The notes beneath the pieces are model-generated. The model was not told the DNA's origin and made no database searches. It saw nothing but the letters and a program-made list of their open reading frames with translations. Below are positions 38,161-49,819 of a stretch of 64,000 nucleotides of DNA, in pieces (the stretch's first letter is position 1; each line of letters opens with the position of its first letter). Made by a program: the position numbers and the translations under genes. The DNA comes from Sinohyriopsis cumingii (Eukaryota; Mollusca; Bivalvia; Unionida; Unionidae): contig CM068839.1 of the NCBI GenBank assembly GCA_028554795.2, positions 89,128,182 to 89,192,181 of the forward strand. The letters run 5' to 3'.

Positions 38161-38161
38161 C

Positions 38162-38221
38162 CTTTTGAGGTTTGACAGTTGGTCCTTCAGACAACAAAGT
38201 CTTCACCAAGTATGCCTTGTC
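38162..38221 (-). CDS. OXSR1: OXSR1 exon E: post-kinase linker
   Basis: 20 codons, DKAYLVKTLLSEGPTVKPQK, aligning with the family segment between the kinase domain and the S-motif. Acceptor ctttcag, donor GTGAGT. Assigned from exact phase fit and from similarity (Leu-rich stretch then P-T-V before basic residues); weaker on its own than the flanking exons. Confidence 0.88.
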
Positions 38222-38604
38222 CTGAAAGTGAGAAATCCTTCATGTAATCCAAACTTCCTAAACATAACAAATTTCAGTTCTTCCTCTCATATAGTTTGGA
38301 GGATGAATAGACGATATTTTTTTTATAAGTAATCTGAAATTGAGCCAAGCACCATGCTCTTTATAAATATTTATTGCAAACTGCAATATCTACCAAAGCT
38401 CAAGTATTTATTCACTTAAGTGTGCACCAGTTACAAAATCTCCTGCATGTGTGAATCAGTAAGCTGTCAAAATCTGAGTCTAATGTTTGCACGAAGTCAA
38501 GAGTTGTGTGAATACAGGCTCTGGTGTGCTCTGAAGTTATTGCAATTTATTATACTGTCATTGGTATGGCAGTCTAATGAACTTCATAGTTTTGGTACAT
38601 TCAG

Positions 38605-38827
38605 TACCATCTTTACTCGTTTATAAGACAAGACCAGCTGCAAACTGCACAGACCCAGATCTGCTATCACATAATGCATCAGCAGATCTAGGTCTGTGCA
38701 GTTTGTGAGGGGTAATAAGTAGAACAAACAGCAAAGACCCTGTTCTGCAGGCATATTATGCTATGGCAGATCAAGATCTTTGTTGTTTGCAGTTTCACCT
38801 GTCTTATAAGTGAGTACATATGGTACA
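38605..38827 (+). mobile_element. Double-hairpin MITE (copy 3, best preserved)
   Basis: Terminal inverted repeats: agtaccatctttactcgttt at the left and the complement of cttataagtgagtacatatg at the right. Inside are two consecutive stem-loops: stem 1 pairs aaactgcacagacccagatc with gatctaggtctgtgcagttt (one mismatch in 24) around a loop with ataatgc; stem 2 pairs caaacagcaaagaccctgtt with gatcaagatctttgttgttt around a loop with attatgc. No ORF. Non-autonomous DNA transposon of unassigned superfamily. Confidence 0.82.
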
Positions 38828-39449
38828 TAAAGGGTAGTGATCATTTTCCACTTGTGTCTGTGCAACTGCCCCTGATTTACACCCCACTACACTGTGTAAT
38901 ATTCAGGTGTTACAGGTGGACTGAGGTCCAAGTAATATGTGCTAATATGTGCTAAGACTTTGATGTTATGACAAGCTGCAAATCCTATAAAGACATAGCT
39001 CAATAATAACAAAGTATGCCAATAACTGGCCAGGTATCCCAAGCTAAGTCATCATATAAATGAATTACACTCAACTACACCCTATGTTAACACAACAGTA
39101 ACATTGTCAATCCACTTTGTGTACTGTTTACAGAGAAATATCACATCACAACATATATCATAATATGCAAAGGTACATGGTTAGAATCATAAATATAAAC
39201 TCCATTTCAACATGGTCATAAAGGTATATCCATTCTGTTTTCTGAAACCAGAGTGTAATCAACAATTACACAGCCCACCACTATAATGTTTTTGTAGTCA
39301 CTAGTAACTGCTGTACACAAGGAAAATAAGTTTAGCACAATGTGGTCTTGGCAATTAAGTTTTGGAACATTTTTAATTAAAGGTTTCCTGAAATGTTATG
39401 GCTTTGCGTTTTAACTTTTGATTTTTTTTAATGTGCACTGCATACCTAC

Positions 39450-39618
39450 CAAGTGAATGTGATTTTTCAGCTATATCGCTACAATGTCTGCATTGTGGCA
39501 GTTTATACTGATGTCATGCAGTAGGGCATCATGCTGCAGACATGTAGCATGATGTCCCACCCAGTTACATTATCCCCTACACCAGGCCAACCAGTCCTAA
39601 CACTAACCTCTAATTGCT
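39450..39618 (-). mobile_element. SINE family A, partial (copy 6)
   Basis: Tail and middle only: ctatatcgctacaatgtctg, gcatgatgtcccacccagtt, ccagtcctaacactaacctc; the tRNA-like head is missing. Confidence 0.75.
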
Positions 39619-39639
39619 GAATACCTACAGAATAAAATT

Positions 39640-41250
39640 ATGGGTTTCTTCTACCTACTTTAAAGATGAGGATATAGTACAATGCATATTCTTACCAAAT
39701 TTCATGAACTGATGTCTAACAGTATTATACAAGAAGTAAAAAAATGTGGTCATGAGCAAAATGCAAAAACTAAAGCGAGTAAAATGTGAAATGTATGCCT
39801 TTTGCTGAAACAGTACTACAGACAATCATCAAGTTTAAGGATTCTAGCCTGAATATAGCTTAAAAAGAAACTTACAAAATTTAATCAAAGTCACCAAACT
39901 GAAATATATGTCACAGTGATCTACTTTTAAAGAGGGTGTAGTACTCATGAAGATGCATCCTTTCAGCAAGTTTCATTAAATTGGGTTGAACACTAAATGT
40001 ACAGGATGCAAAGAAAAACTAGCTGATCATGAGCTAAAAGCAAAAAGTTTAACCTAAAACAGTAAAACATGAAATGTAGGTCATGCAGACCTTCTTTTGT
40101 TGCAAGGATGTGGTATTAAAAGAAATGCAGACAATGTTTTAGTTTGCGGATTCTAGGATGAACAGAGCTTGTGAAATAACATTAAAATGCAAAATGCAAT
40201 CAGTGAAGTTTAAAATATTATCAATATCATTTGCTGTATTCGACTGAACTTTGATTTAAATATTAGTCAGAGTACAGTCAAATACAGCAATTGATATAGA
40301 TAATACTTATGACCTGACAAAATTTCAACATATCCTCATCCATGTCAACAACAGAAAAGTGATACTGTCAGATATGATACTAAAAAAAAAATGTTTTGCC
40401 ATGTGCTAAACAGTTATACATTTCTCTTCATGTTAAATGAAATACATGTTATATGCTCAAAATGTCTAAATCCTTGGCATGCAATGATGTGCAGAGAGAG
40501 AATGTACAGTACTCTGTCATTATATCATTGTCGATGGTGACAATACTGTTACCAATTTGACAAGAATGCGTGATATATCGCACATAAGGAAGTTGTGGAA
40601 AGCAATTGATATAACGGAAAAGGATTATATTGAAGGATTATCTTCAATATTAATAATAATTTTGTACTAATCAACACTCCAAAGTAAAATGTAAAATCAC
40701 TGAAATCTGCACTAGAGGGTCAATACGTATCTCATTGTAAGCAAACGTTTAAGACAGTGTGTAATTTAGCATCCTACAAATACACAATTATATAAACAGA
40801 CATTACAAATTTCATACAGTTTGAATACAGCAGTGTTAGACAAGCTTCAACAAACAATTAGCGGTTTAAAGATGGGTGCACAGCAACAAACCATGTATGC
40901 TACAATTTGCTTTGGAAGCTTCTAGATAGGATATATACAAAAAGCGTATCCAAATATAATGGGACATAAATGAAAAGAAAATTAAAATGTTAGCAATTAA
41001 ATTCATGCAAGAGCTCAGTAATATAAAGTTGCACAAGACATTTGTTTGAAATCCAATAATAGTGTGCACTGTGACTGTAATAAACTAAAATCTGGAACAA
41101 AAGGGCCCATACTCCATGAATTAACCATATTGTATTTAGGTCATAATTATTAATTTCATGAGAAACTGATGGCTCAAAATAAAACATCCAATATCTCATC
41201 AATATAAAACTGTACATTAAACTGAACTGATGTACAACAGGTAAAATAAT
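39640..41250. other. OXSR1 D-E intron, diverged ~150-bp repeats then nothing
   Basis: 39,640-40,150 holds diverged units of the aggtcat/gtgacctac family. From 40,150 to 41,250 nothing is recognised. Confidence 0.5.
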
Positions 41251-41258
41251 GCTGTGGA

Positions 41259-41505
41259 AACCAGTCTAGACGAGGGATGGGAAATATGGGGCCATCTCTC
41301 CTCTACAAACCAGTCTAGACGAGGGATGGGAAATAAGGGGCCATCACTCCTCTACAAACCTGTCAAGACGAGGGATGGGAAATAAGGGGCCATCACTCCT
41401 CTACAAACCAGTCTAGACGAGGGATGGGAAATAAAGGGCCATCACTCCTCTATAAACCAGTCTAGACGAGGGATGGGAAATAAGGGGCCATCACTCCTCT
41501 ACATC
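41259..41505 (+). repeat. Minisatellite, 49-bp unit, 5 copies
   Basis: Unit ccagtctagacgagggatgg, gaaataaggggccatcactc, ctctacaaa. The inner ggggccatcactc resembles the ggggccataactc satellite, from which it may have expanded. Confidence 0.95.
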
Positions 41506-41884
41506 ATGACATGGAAAGCAAGAAATTAAACTCATTTGAGATCTAATTAGTATAAAATGAATACCATATATAGTTGAAATTGAATGATACTTATGTTCTA
41601 TTGCAGAAATAAAAGCTTTGGAAGATGGATAATCAGGGGCCATAACTTCTTTAAATGATGCAACTGAAATAAAACTCATTCAAGACCTCAGTAAAAACTG
41701 CATGATAAATTTATTTGAAATCCTACACTTCATAATAAAGTTATGAGGTGGAAACCAACATCATAACAGGCAAATAGGGACCATAACTCCAGTACATGAT
41801 GTTCAATGCTGAAAAACAAACTTGCTGAAGGTCTCATCAATATAAAACTGCATGCTAAATTTGATTAAAATTCAAATAATACTG

Positions 41885-42365
41885 CTCTGATTACATGACT
41901 GTTAAGCATTGGTCACCAAATAATACTGCCTACGGCCCTGATTATATGACTGTTGAGCACTGGTCACCAAATAATACTGCCTATGGCTCTGATTACATGA
42001 CTGTTAAGCATTGGTCACCAAATAATACTGCCTACGGCCCTGATTATATGACTGTTGAGCACTGGTCACCAAATAATACTGCCTATGGCTCTGATTACAT
42101 GACTGTTAAGCATTGGTCACCAAATAATACTGCCTACGGCCCTGATTATATGACTGTTGAGCACTGGTCACCAAATAATACTGCCTACGGCCCTGATTAC
42201 ATGACTGTTGAGCATTGGTCACCAAATAATACTGCCTATGGCCCTGATTATATGACTGTTGAGCATTGGTCAACAAATTAAAATTACTCTGATTACATGA
42301 CTGTTAAGTATTGATCACTAACTAATGCTGCTCTAATTTCTTGACTGTTGAGCACTGGTCACTTT
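41885..42365 (+). repeat. Minisatellite, 51-bp unit with 102-bp higher-order pattern
   Basis: Unit tgattacatgactgttaagc, attggtcaccaaataatact, gcctacggccc. Copies alternate between a taagcatt type and a tgagcactg type, giving a 102-bp dimer over the first six units, after which a single type continues. It translates in one open frame (41,895-42,281) as repeated MTVKHWSPNNTAYGPDY, but this is a by-product of the 51-bp period. Confidence 0.95.
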
Positions 42366-42639
42366 CAGTGAAGTAACCAATTAATCGATTACAATTTCTG
42401 TGATTGTACCAAAATTCAATTCTGCATCATTCCAGCTGAAAACTATTTGTGAAGAAAGATTGATAGATTATAAACTAATCACAGGTTAGTTAGAAGAAAA
42501 TATGACCAACACAACATTTTATCCGATTATATAATCATTCATAAAGATGCCAATACCAAAATTAGAAGCACGGCAATCAGAGTTAAAAATTTGCACATGA
42601 TGGGCATTCAGGGACAAAAAATACCTGTAAATGATGAGT

Positions 42640-43780
42640 GTGATGCTGGAAATACAAATCATTTTAAGGTCTTATCAATAAACTGGAAATACAAGTCATT
42701 TTAAGGTCTAATCAATACTAAGCTGAAAATGTAAGTCATTTTAAGGTCTTATCAATAAACTGGAAATACAAGTCATTTTAAGGTCTTATCAATAACCTGG
42801 AAATACAAGTCATTTTAAGGTCTTATCAATACTAAACTGGAAATGTAAGTCATTTTAAGGTCTTATCAATAAACTGGAAATACAAGTCATTTTAAGGTCT
42901 TATCAATAAACTGGAAATACAAGTCATTTTAAGGTCTTATCAATAAACTGGAAATACAAGTCATTTTAGGGTCTTAACAATACTAATTTGGAAATATAAG
43001 TCATTTTAAGGTCTTATCAATACTAAACTGGAAATACAAGTCATTTTAGGGTCTTATCAATACTAATTTGGAAATATAAGTCATTTTAAGGTCTTATCAA
43101 TACTAAACTGGAAATACAAGTCATTTTAGGGTCTTATCAATACTAATTTGGAAATATAAGTCATTTTAAGGTCTTAGCAATACTAAACTGGAAATACAAG
43201 TCATTTTAAGGTCTTATCAATACTAAACTCGAAATACAAGTCATTTTAAGGTCTTATCAATAAACTGGAAATGAAAGTCATTTTAAGGTCTTATCAATAC
43301 TAAACTGGAAATACAAGTCATTTTAAGGTCTTATCAATACTAATTTGGAAATATAAGTCATTTTAAGGTCTTAGCAATACTAAACTGGAAATACAAGTCA
43401 TTTTAAGGTCTTATCAATACTAAACTTGAAGGGGCCCCGAGTGGCCGAGTGGTCTAAAGCGCTCTCCGTTACAGATCACTGCCATCTCACCTCTGTCTGC
43501 GTGGGTTCGAGTCTCGGATTCAGCCTATGTGGGTATGTGAGAAAGCTTGCCAGTAGCTTCTCGTGGGTCGGTGGTTCTTTCTGGGGTTTTCCCGGGTTCT
43601 TCCTCCACCATTAATACTGGCCGCCATGTATAGCCTATCGTGTGCTGAAAAATGGCGTTAAACCCTAAAATAACAACAATAACTAAACTTGAAATACAAG
43701 TCATTTTAAGGTCTTATCAATACTAAGCTGGAAATGTAAGTCATTTTAAGGTCTTAGCAATACTAAGCTGCATGCAAAAT
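42640..43780 (+). repeat. Minisatellite, about 37-40-bp unit, about 20 copies, split by a SINE
   Basis: Unit aaactggaaatacaagtcat followed by tttaaggtcttatcaatact; some copies lack 'tact'. The array resumes at 43,682 after the SINE. Confidence 0.95.
43431..43681 (+). mobile_element. SINE family B, full length, with target-site duplication
   Basis: tRNA-like head ggggccccgagtggccgagt and ggtctaaagcgc (A-box region), B box gggttcgagtctcgg, body with ttcccgggttcttcctccac, tail taaaccctaaaataacaaca. actaaacttgaa flanks both sides (43,419-43,430 and 43,682-43,693), a probable 12-bp target-site duplication. The family resembles a Ser/Leu-type tRNA fold with a long variable region, but it is not a functional tRNA gene. 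Confidence 0.92.
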
Positions 43781-44419
43781 ATGGCTTAAGTCTATGATTC
43801 TTTGTTACAGAAAACGAAGCCATGAAGCAAAGGCCATAAACCCTCCTGATGATAAAACAGAATGCTGAAAATAAGCCTTGCCCAAGTTATCATCATCAGC
43901 ATAAAACTGCATGCCAAATCTGGTTAAAATCCAAATGTTCCCTGTAAAGTTACCCTGTGGAAACAAATTTTCCAGTGATGTATCTTGGGTGAGGTGTCTA
44001 GGATATATTTTATAAACCTCTATCAAATATCATCAAGATATGGGATTTGTATTAGCTTTAGGTGGACACTGGCAGTTTAGGGTGAGAAGACGTCTCAGAT
44101 CTTGTTCAATGTGCAATAATAATTTTGTAAAGTAAAATGTAAATTATGTTTCTTCAATAATCTTACATGATCCGTTCAAAGTGTATTTACCAAATCACAA
44201 ATTCAGTCCTCCAAGCTAAAAGCTCTCTTTCTGCTTGTTTTGGAAAAGAGGCTGTAAAAGGTCAACTTCTTTGCCTTGACACATCATACAAGACTGGTCT
44301 CCCCTAAGCAGGACTGGTGCCAAATCTTATTAATTAACAAATACTATTGGAGTGGATGTGCATGCTCTTCCAGGAATTAACCACAGCATGGCATGCGAGT
44401 GTGTGCCCATATTAGGTGT

Positions 44420-45665
44420 TACAGAAGAAACATATCTGACTCATTTTCAAATACATTAGCTGACCATAAGATCATTAGGAGAATAGGTAGAAGGTGGAGG
44501 AAGTCACACACCCTACTCCTGAGTTGGTCCAGCCCCCAGTCTCCTAACGCACGTGAAGCAATTTCAAGTCTTATGTGAGATGTGTGCTGGTTAGCACATG
44601 GTCTTGTGTCAGGAAGCATTTTTTAGACACAAAATTTTCTTTCACAGATGAATCATTAGAAAGCTGATGAATGACCTTGAAGGTAGCCTATTGTGCTGCT
44701 GATATACGTCCCATCAGGCTGAATTTAGCATTCTGGGATGAGAGATCTTGAAGACAAAGTTTAAGAATATGGTATCAGTCGTGCATCCCATGGCTTGAAG
44801 ATGCAACTTAGATATCACTTATTTTCCAATGCTATGCATGTGGTAACTATCATAACCCTTTGGGCCAATTTTGAAAAATACATCTGGTCTTTGGTTAGTT
44901 CTTGTTTTGCAAAGCAGATAACCCATCATATCCCTGGGATGAAAGGTTGAAAGAAGACAGAAGTTTCAAAACAAATAACTAATTCCCCATAATTGGGAAA
45001 CTGTTCATAGCAAAGGAGAACTTGGGCCACCATGAGAAAAATCAAACCATGTTTGCAAAACTGCAGATTTTTTTGGTCAATGTTAAGGCCTTTATCTCAC
45101 TGAATGTTTCTGCTGTAGCTAAAGTGACTAGGATACTGGTTATGTATTTCAGTCAAATCATGGAAACTTTACACAGAGGTTCAAAGGATGTCTTGTTCAG
45201 CCACATCAGATCTCAAGGAAGATTACATTTTGGATGAATGGCCAAGACCACTGGGTTGAGATAGGTCAAAATCTTCAAGAAGGCTGGAGAGGTCTTTGTT
45301 TTGGCCTATATTCTCTCTTTCATGATGGCAAAACAGATCTGAGATCATGGAACAGTAACCCTTTATTGTGACAGGAACTAACTTCTCCTTGAAGACCCCA
45401 TAGGAGACAGTTCGCCATGTGTAGCAATAAGGTTTTAAAGGAAAGGAGTGGTTCTGCTTGCACACCTCTGGTAAAAACAATTAATTTCCCTACATAAACA
45501 TACAGAGTGATGGACCTAGTTGCTTCAGCAATTCTTTCTACCACTTATTCAGAGAACTGTTTCCTTCTCAGGGCTTGTGGATATGTGCCAGGCTTGCAGG
45601 TTCAACAGCTCTGGGACTGGATTGAAAACCTGCTGAAACATGGTATTCCACACCTTGGCACCTGA
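44420..45665 (-). pseudogene. DIRS relic: end of RNase H region and tyrosine recombinase
   Basis: Minus strand. 45,635-45,580 reads VFNPVPELLNLQAWHIS (compare VFHPCPDCLLLHAWPLS in the 56-61 kb copy). 45,535 onward reads VERIAEATRSITLYVYVGKL (compare VERISRARRPSTLKAYEGKW). 45,380-45,270 reads PVTIKGYCSMISDLFCHHER (compare PITIKGYCSMISDTFRHHGR). About 45,140-45,050 has TLATAETFSEIKALTLTKK, in the region of the first catalytic Arg, which is lost here. A weak end near 44,550-44,430 may match the HxxR and Tyr region. Many frame breaks. Confidence 0.82.
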
Positions 45666-45668
45666 ATT

Positions 45669-47250
45669 ATGTGCTTTTCTATTGCCATTCCAAGACCAGA
45701 CATGTCTCTGTCTCTGTCTCAACAGCTAAGACCCGAGTTAAAAAGACTGGCATGTATCCTTTGTAAAAAAAACCAACACCAAATCAGGTTAAAGTCTGAT
45801 GCAAAAAGGAAATCCTTTGCTTGGGTCTTGAAGTTCCTTTTTGAAGCAGCAATGTCATTAACTCAACAAGACTGTAGATGCTGTTTTAAAGAAGGCGGTT
45901 TGTTTTTATCTTTTTATAAGATTGACAAATGCAGAATTCTGTACGAGGCCACTGACGGAGTAGGAAGTGGTAGTAACCAAAAGACTACTCAAATGCTGAA
46001 TCTTCTCTGGAAAACGTCATCTTCAGGAAGGAAGCTGGTGGCTGAGAATGTGTTTCTTCAAACCAGTTTAAGTAGCATGGTGGCATGGAAATGTCCTGCA
46101 AAGGTAGCAATCACTAATTTAAGTAGCATGGTGGCATGGAAGTGTCCTGCAAAGGTAGCAATCACCAATCTAATAAAGTAGGTGTACCAGACAAATATGC
46201 TGCAAATCCATCCAAGATGAAACACTCTGATCTACAGACTTTCATTAAAGGACTAAAACGAGTTCCAGATGTCTGGAAATGGAGTCCACATAGCTGTTAC
46301 TGGGCTGCAATGTAGTTGGGACAACTGACAGACCTGTCCAGTGTTTTAGTCCACGATACATCCATAAGTCTAGTACTGGATAGTGTGGGAGAATGGTTCA
46401 CCAAGTCTGATGCTGGTTATGCTAGTCATACAAGACAAAATCTAGTAAGACTGGGTGACATATGCTGCATTTTGGGATTGGGGGTACTGGAACAGGATAT
46501 ACCGATAGGGCAAATCACCCCATCTCCGTGATATAAGCAAAATTTTGAGGCTGTGACAGAGTTAAAGACATAGTCCAGGACTGGCTGACTTCTTGTGGCA
46601 GACTAGTATCAGCTATGACAGTAATGATGACAATTGTCAGTACAAAGGTCTATATCAGATAATGGAATGTCCAGGACTTGTTCAGGCGGGCTCATAAATC
46701 ATTCAACTAATGAAAACACACAAAGCACATCGGTATTTGCAAGGCTTCGTAAAGTGCATACTGGCCAGGCACATGAAGTAATTTATGACTGAATGGATTT
46801 GGTGTCAATCCCTCTACCTAAGGGAAGACCACTGTAACCTGATTTGCACCTAGGCTAGCAGATGACCTTTTCTTTTGGTGCTAAACAAGCCCCACAAACG
46901 TTCTGAACGTGTTTTAGCTCAGGACGAGTGGATCTGCAAGGTACCTCAAAGTTATTATGATAGGTGACATACTTGAAGAATAAACCAAAAGACCTAATTG
47001 TTTGCAGACAGACTCTCAAACATGATTACTACAGGACTCAGACTTTGTGGAATGAGGCCAAAATTAGAAAATGCACAAGCAAGTTTAGGTACTTTGACAT
47101 AATAATATAAATCTCCTGAAAAGTCAGAGAGAATCTTTAAGGTTTGCTGTAATGGAATAGAGGATGAACTGCATTTTCTATCAATTTGTCCATCATACTA
47201 CTAGGCAAAAATCACTATGACAAATGACATGCTTTATATAACCTAGATTG
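45669..47250 (+). pseudogene. Possible LINE 3' remnant and unassigned degraded ORFs
   Basis: Plus strand. Near 47,140-47,200 the frame reads VCCNGIEDELHFLSICPSYY, the C..C...(E)DE.HFL..CP.Y signature that ends many LINE polyproteins. Upstream, 45,669-46,181 (170 codons) and 46,316-46,531 are open but unrecognised and may belong to the same or another decayed element. A 48-bp direct duplication containing tggcatggaaatgtcctgca lies at about 46,068-46,165. No RT palm motif was found. Confidence 0.4.
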
Positions 47251-47254
47251 ATGC

Positions 47255-48175
47255 ATGGTCCAGATTAATACTTGCCATGTTAGGGCATGTCACTGGGCAG
47301 CATACAATTTTAAACCAAAAAAAACATCCCACAAGGCTGTTCTTCAAAATATATAAAAAAACTCCCCAAAATGCATAAAGGAAGGGAGTATTTATTTGTT
47401 GTCTTCTTCAAATAAATATTCTAATTATAGCTTATTAATGCCTTCAGCATGGTATATACATGGAACACACAGGTTTTATTGCACAAATGAATCAAAAGAA
47501 GACACCAAAATAGCTATGAGGAGAATTATGAATGAAAAATGCAATGAAAGTAACTAGGGGATTATGGTCACGATAAGTTTCTAACTCCGACCCAGAAAAT
47601 CACAGAAAAAAATAATAAAAAAAGAATTATTGTATGAAAATATTAATTTCTGCATACAATTTTGGGCATTTGTCATTGAACGTGAAATAAAAGCTTAACT
47701 GACTTAACTGAAAAAGAAGCAGAAGTTAGAGTCACATTCGTGAAAATTTTGCAGGCTAACACAGCAGGTCTGTTACGACAATTTTGACGCTTCTAAGGCC
47801 AAAGTTTAATTTTGGTATTTTAATCAATAATCAATACCAGATTTAACATTTCTGCAAAATATGGAGGCTATCAGATCCAACTGACTACATTTACAAGAAA
47901 CTTTTATTGAATAAAATAATTTCACTGACTTAGGCAATGACCCCATACCCGACTCCGAACTAAAAAATGTGAAAGTGAAAAACTCCTGATCACTATCTAG
48001 AATTTCGGCAGGTATGACTTAGACACTGCATTTTTGGAATTTACACATAGGATTATATGCGACAGATGGCAATAATCATTAGAGCACTTGTCACAGATTA
48101 ACTGTCCTTGGAATTATTTTAAAAAATTGTATAGCATAGCTGGTATACAGTTTGCATATTCTAGGATGGTACATT
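47255..48175. other. OXSR1 D-E intron, nothing recognised
   Basis: AT-rich non-coding sequence. Confidence 0.5.
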
Positions 48176-48179
48176 GTTC

Positions 48180-48420
48180 TTGTTGTTTTGGGTTTAACAC
48201 CATTTTCAGTACATGATAGGCTATACATTGCAGACAATATTTCTAGCGAGGAGAAAACCAGGAAACCCTGAAAAAAAAACCATCAACCCATGGGAAGCTA
48301 CTGACCATCTTCCTCACATACCCACATTGGCCAAGCCAGAGACTCAAACTCACATGGACAGAAGTGTATGGTACAGATTGGTAAAGGTGAATGCCTTAGA
48401 TCACTTGGACACCTGGGGCC
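48180..48420 (-). mobile_element. SINE family B (eroded copy, minus)
   Basis: From ttgttttgggtttaacacca to gatcacttggacacctgggg; B-box complement gagactcaaactcacatgga. Diverged, with a short duplication of the head. Confidence 0.8.
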
Positions 48421-48534
48421 CTCTGGTATGGTACATCTCAGTAAACTATCTCCGCTGGTCAAAACAGTGCATCATTTTCACACAACATACCTCAAAGACC
48501 ACTAAGCTTTTTCCATAAAGTCTGTGAGGATTGT

Positions 48535-48632
48535 GTGATATGATCCATGCTGTCAGTCTTCGATGCAATCCACAATGTCAGTCTTCGATGTGATCCACAC
48601 TGTCAGTCTTCGATGCAATCCACACTGTCATG
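48535..48632 (+). repeat. Minisatellite, 25-bp unit, 3 copies
   Basis: Unit tgtcagtcttcgatgcaatc then cacaa. Confidence 0.9.
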
Positions 48633-48687
48633 ATGATGTTCATGGTCTAAATCCTTTCCTATGCTAAGAATGAGAGGGTCCCTGGGT

Positions 48688-48842
48688 GACCCTGTGTGGC
48701 TACATGGTCTAAAGTGCACATCTACACAGATCAATGACGTCTCACCTCTGTCCACATGGGTTTCAATCTTGGGCTTGGCCAATGTGGGTATGTGAGAAAG
48801 CCTGCCTGCAGCTTTCTGTGAGTCAGTGGTTTTTCCCAGGGT
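48688..48842 (+). mobile_element. SINE family B, 3'-truncated
   Basis: tRNA-like head (gtgtggctacatggtctaaa, catgggtttcaatcttggg) and first half of the body; ends at gtggtttttcccaggg. Confidence 0.75.
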
Positions 48843-49089
48843 CTTGATGTTTTGAAACATGGTGTTTAACTCACATAACCACAAACCTCTAAGGAAAATC
48901 AGGGACCTAAGTAAACATGTATTTTAACAGTATGAAGGGTTTAACACATAATTTTACATTAAGTTTAAATCTTTGTCAATCAGGTGCCATTCTTAAAGGG
49001 TTATTATTGTATATATAGGGGCAAAGTTAATTTGACTTGATTTGCTAATATTTATAGATTCTAAGTATTACTGGGTAGATAATAATCCT

Positions 49090-49320
49090 GCCCCCCCCCC
49101 CCCATTCCAAGCAGCATGCACAGATCTGATCTTATACTTTTTCCCCTCCAGAGCCTCTCTGTGAGAATAGCAGGTCTTATACTTTTTCCCTTCAGAGTCT
49201 CTCTGTGAGAATAGCAGATCTGCTCTTATACTTTTCCCCCTCCAGAGCCTCTCTGTGAGAATAGCAGATCTGCTCTATTACTTTTTCCCTCCAGAGCCTC
49301 TATATACTAATTATCCTCAG
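49090..49320 (+). repeat. Minisatellite, about 50-bp unit, 4 copies, after a poly-C run
   Basis: A 14-base C run near 49,091-49,104, then units of tcttatactttttcccctcc, agagcctctctgtgagaata, gcagatctgc. Confidence 0.9.
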
Positions 49321-49659
49321 GATATTTCCAATGATCACTTACATGAGAATGTATCTCGTATGCATACATGGAAGCAAACCACAAACTGTATTGATTTTAG
49401 AATGCTATATCCTGGACAATAAATATTTTTTTCAAACATCTTGGATAGAGCCAATAATCAAATCTCAAGGTATTTTCCAAATGCAGCAATTTGATGCTAT
49501 TTTTGTTAATATCTTGTTGCCCTGCTCTATTTAATTCAATTACCATTAAATCACAAAAAGACCCTAATGATTCAGTTCACATGCGGACTCTGCCTTACAA
49601 AGTCATAGGCATTCAAACCATGTTACTTAATAATAAAGAAGCCATGTGCAATTTAAGCT

Positions 49660-49815
49660 GCTGTTGTTGTGGTGGTTTTAACATCATTTTTCAGCAATTT
49701 AGTGGAGAAAGAGCCAGTAAAACCCTGGTAAGAACCACCAACCTATGGGGGAGCTATTGGCAAGTTTTCTTACATACCTTAGACAAGCCAAGGCTCAAAC
49801 AAGTCCAGATAACAT
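49660..49815 (-). mobile_element. SINE family B, eroded partial copy
   Basis: From ctgttgttgtggtggtttta to ccaaggctcaaacaagtcca; keeps aaaccctggtaagaaccacc from the family body. Confidence 0.65.
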
Positions 49816-49819
49816 GAAA

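Noticed and set aside
41895-42281. 128-codon frame of repeated MTVKHWSPNNTAYGPDY
   Set aside because: It is a tandem array with a period divisible by three; no codon bias, no neighbours, and the array runs past the stop.
43431-43520. Functional tRNA gene (Ser/Leu-like)
   Set aside because: A- and B-box remnants belong to SINE heads; several copies with the same unrelated body, and no proper acceptor-stem closure.
44393-44578. Plus-strand frame opposite the DIRS relic
   Set aside because: Antisense shadow of the decayed recombinase end.
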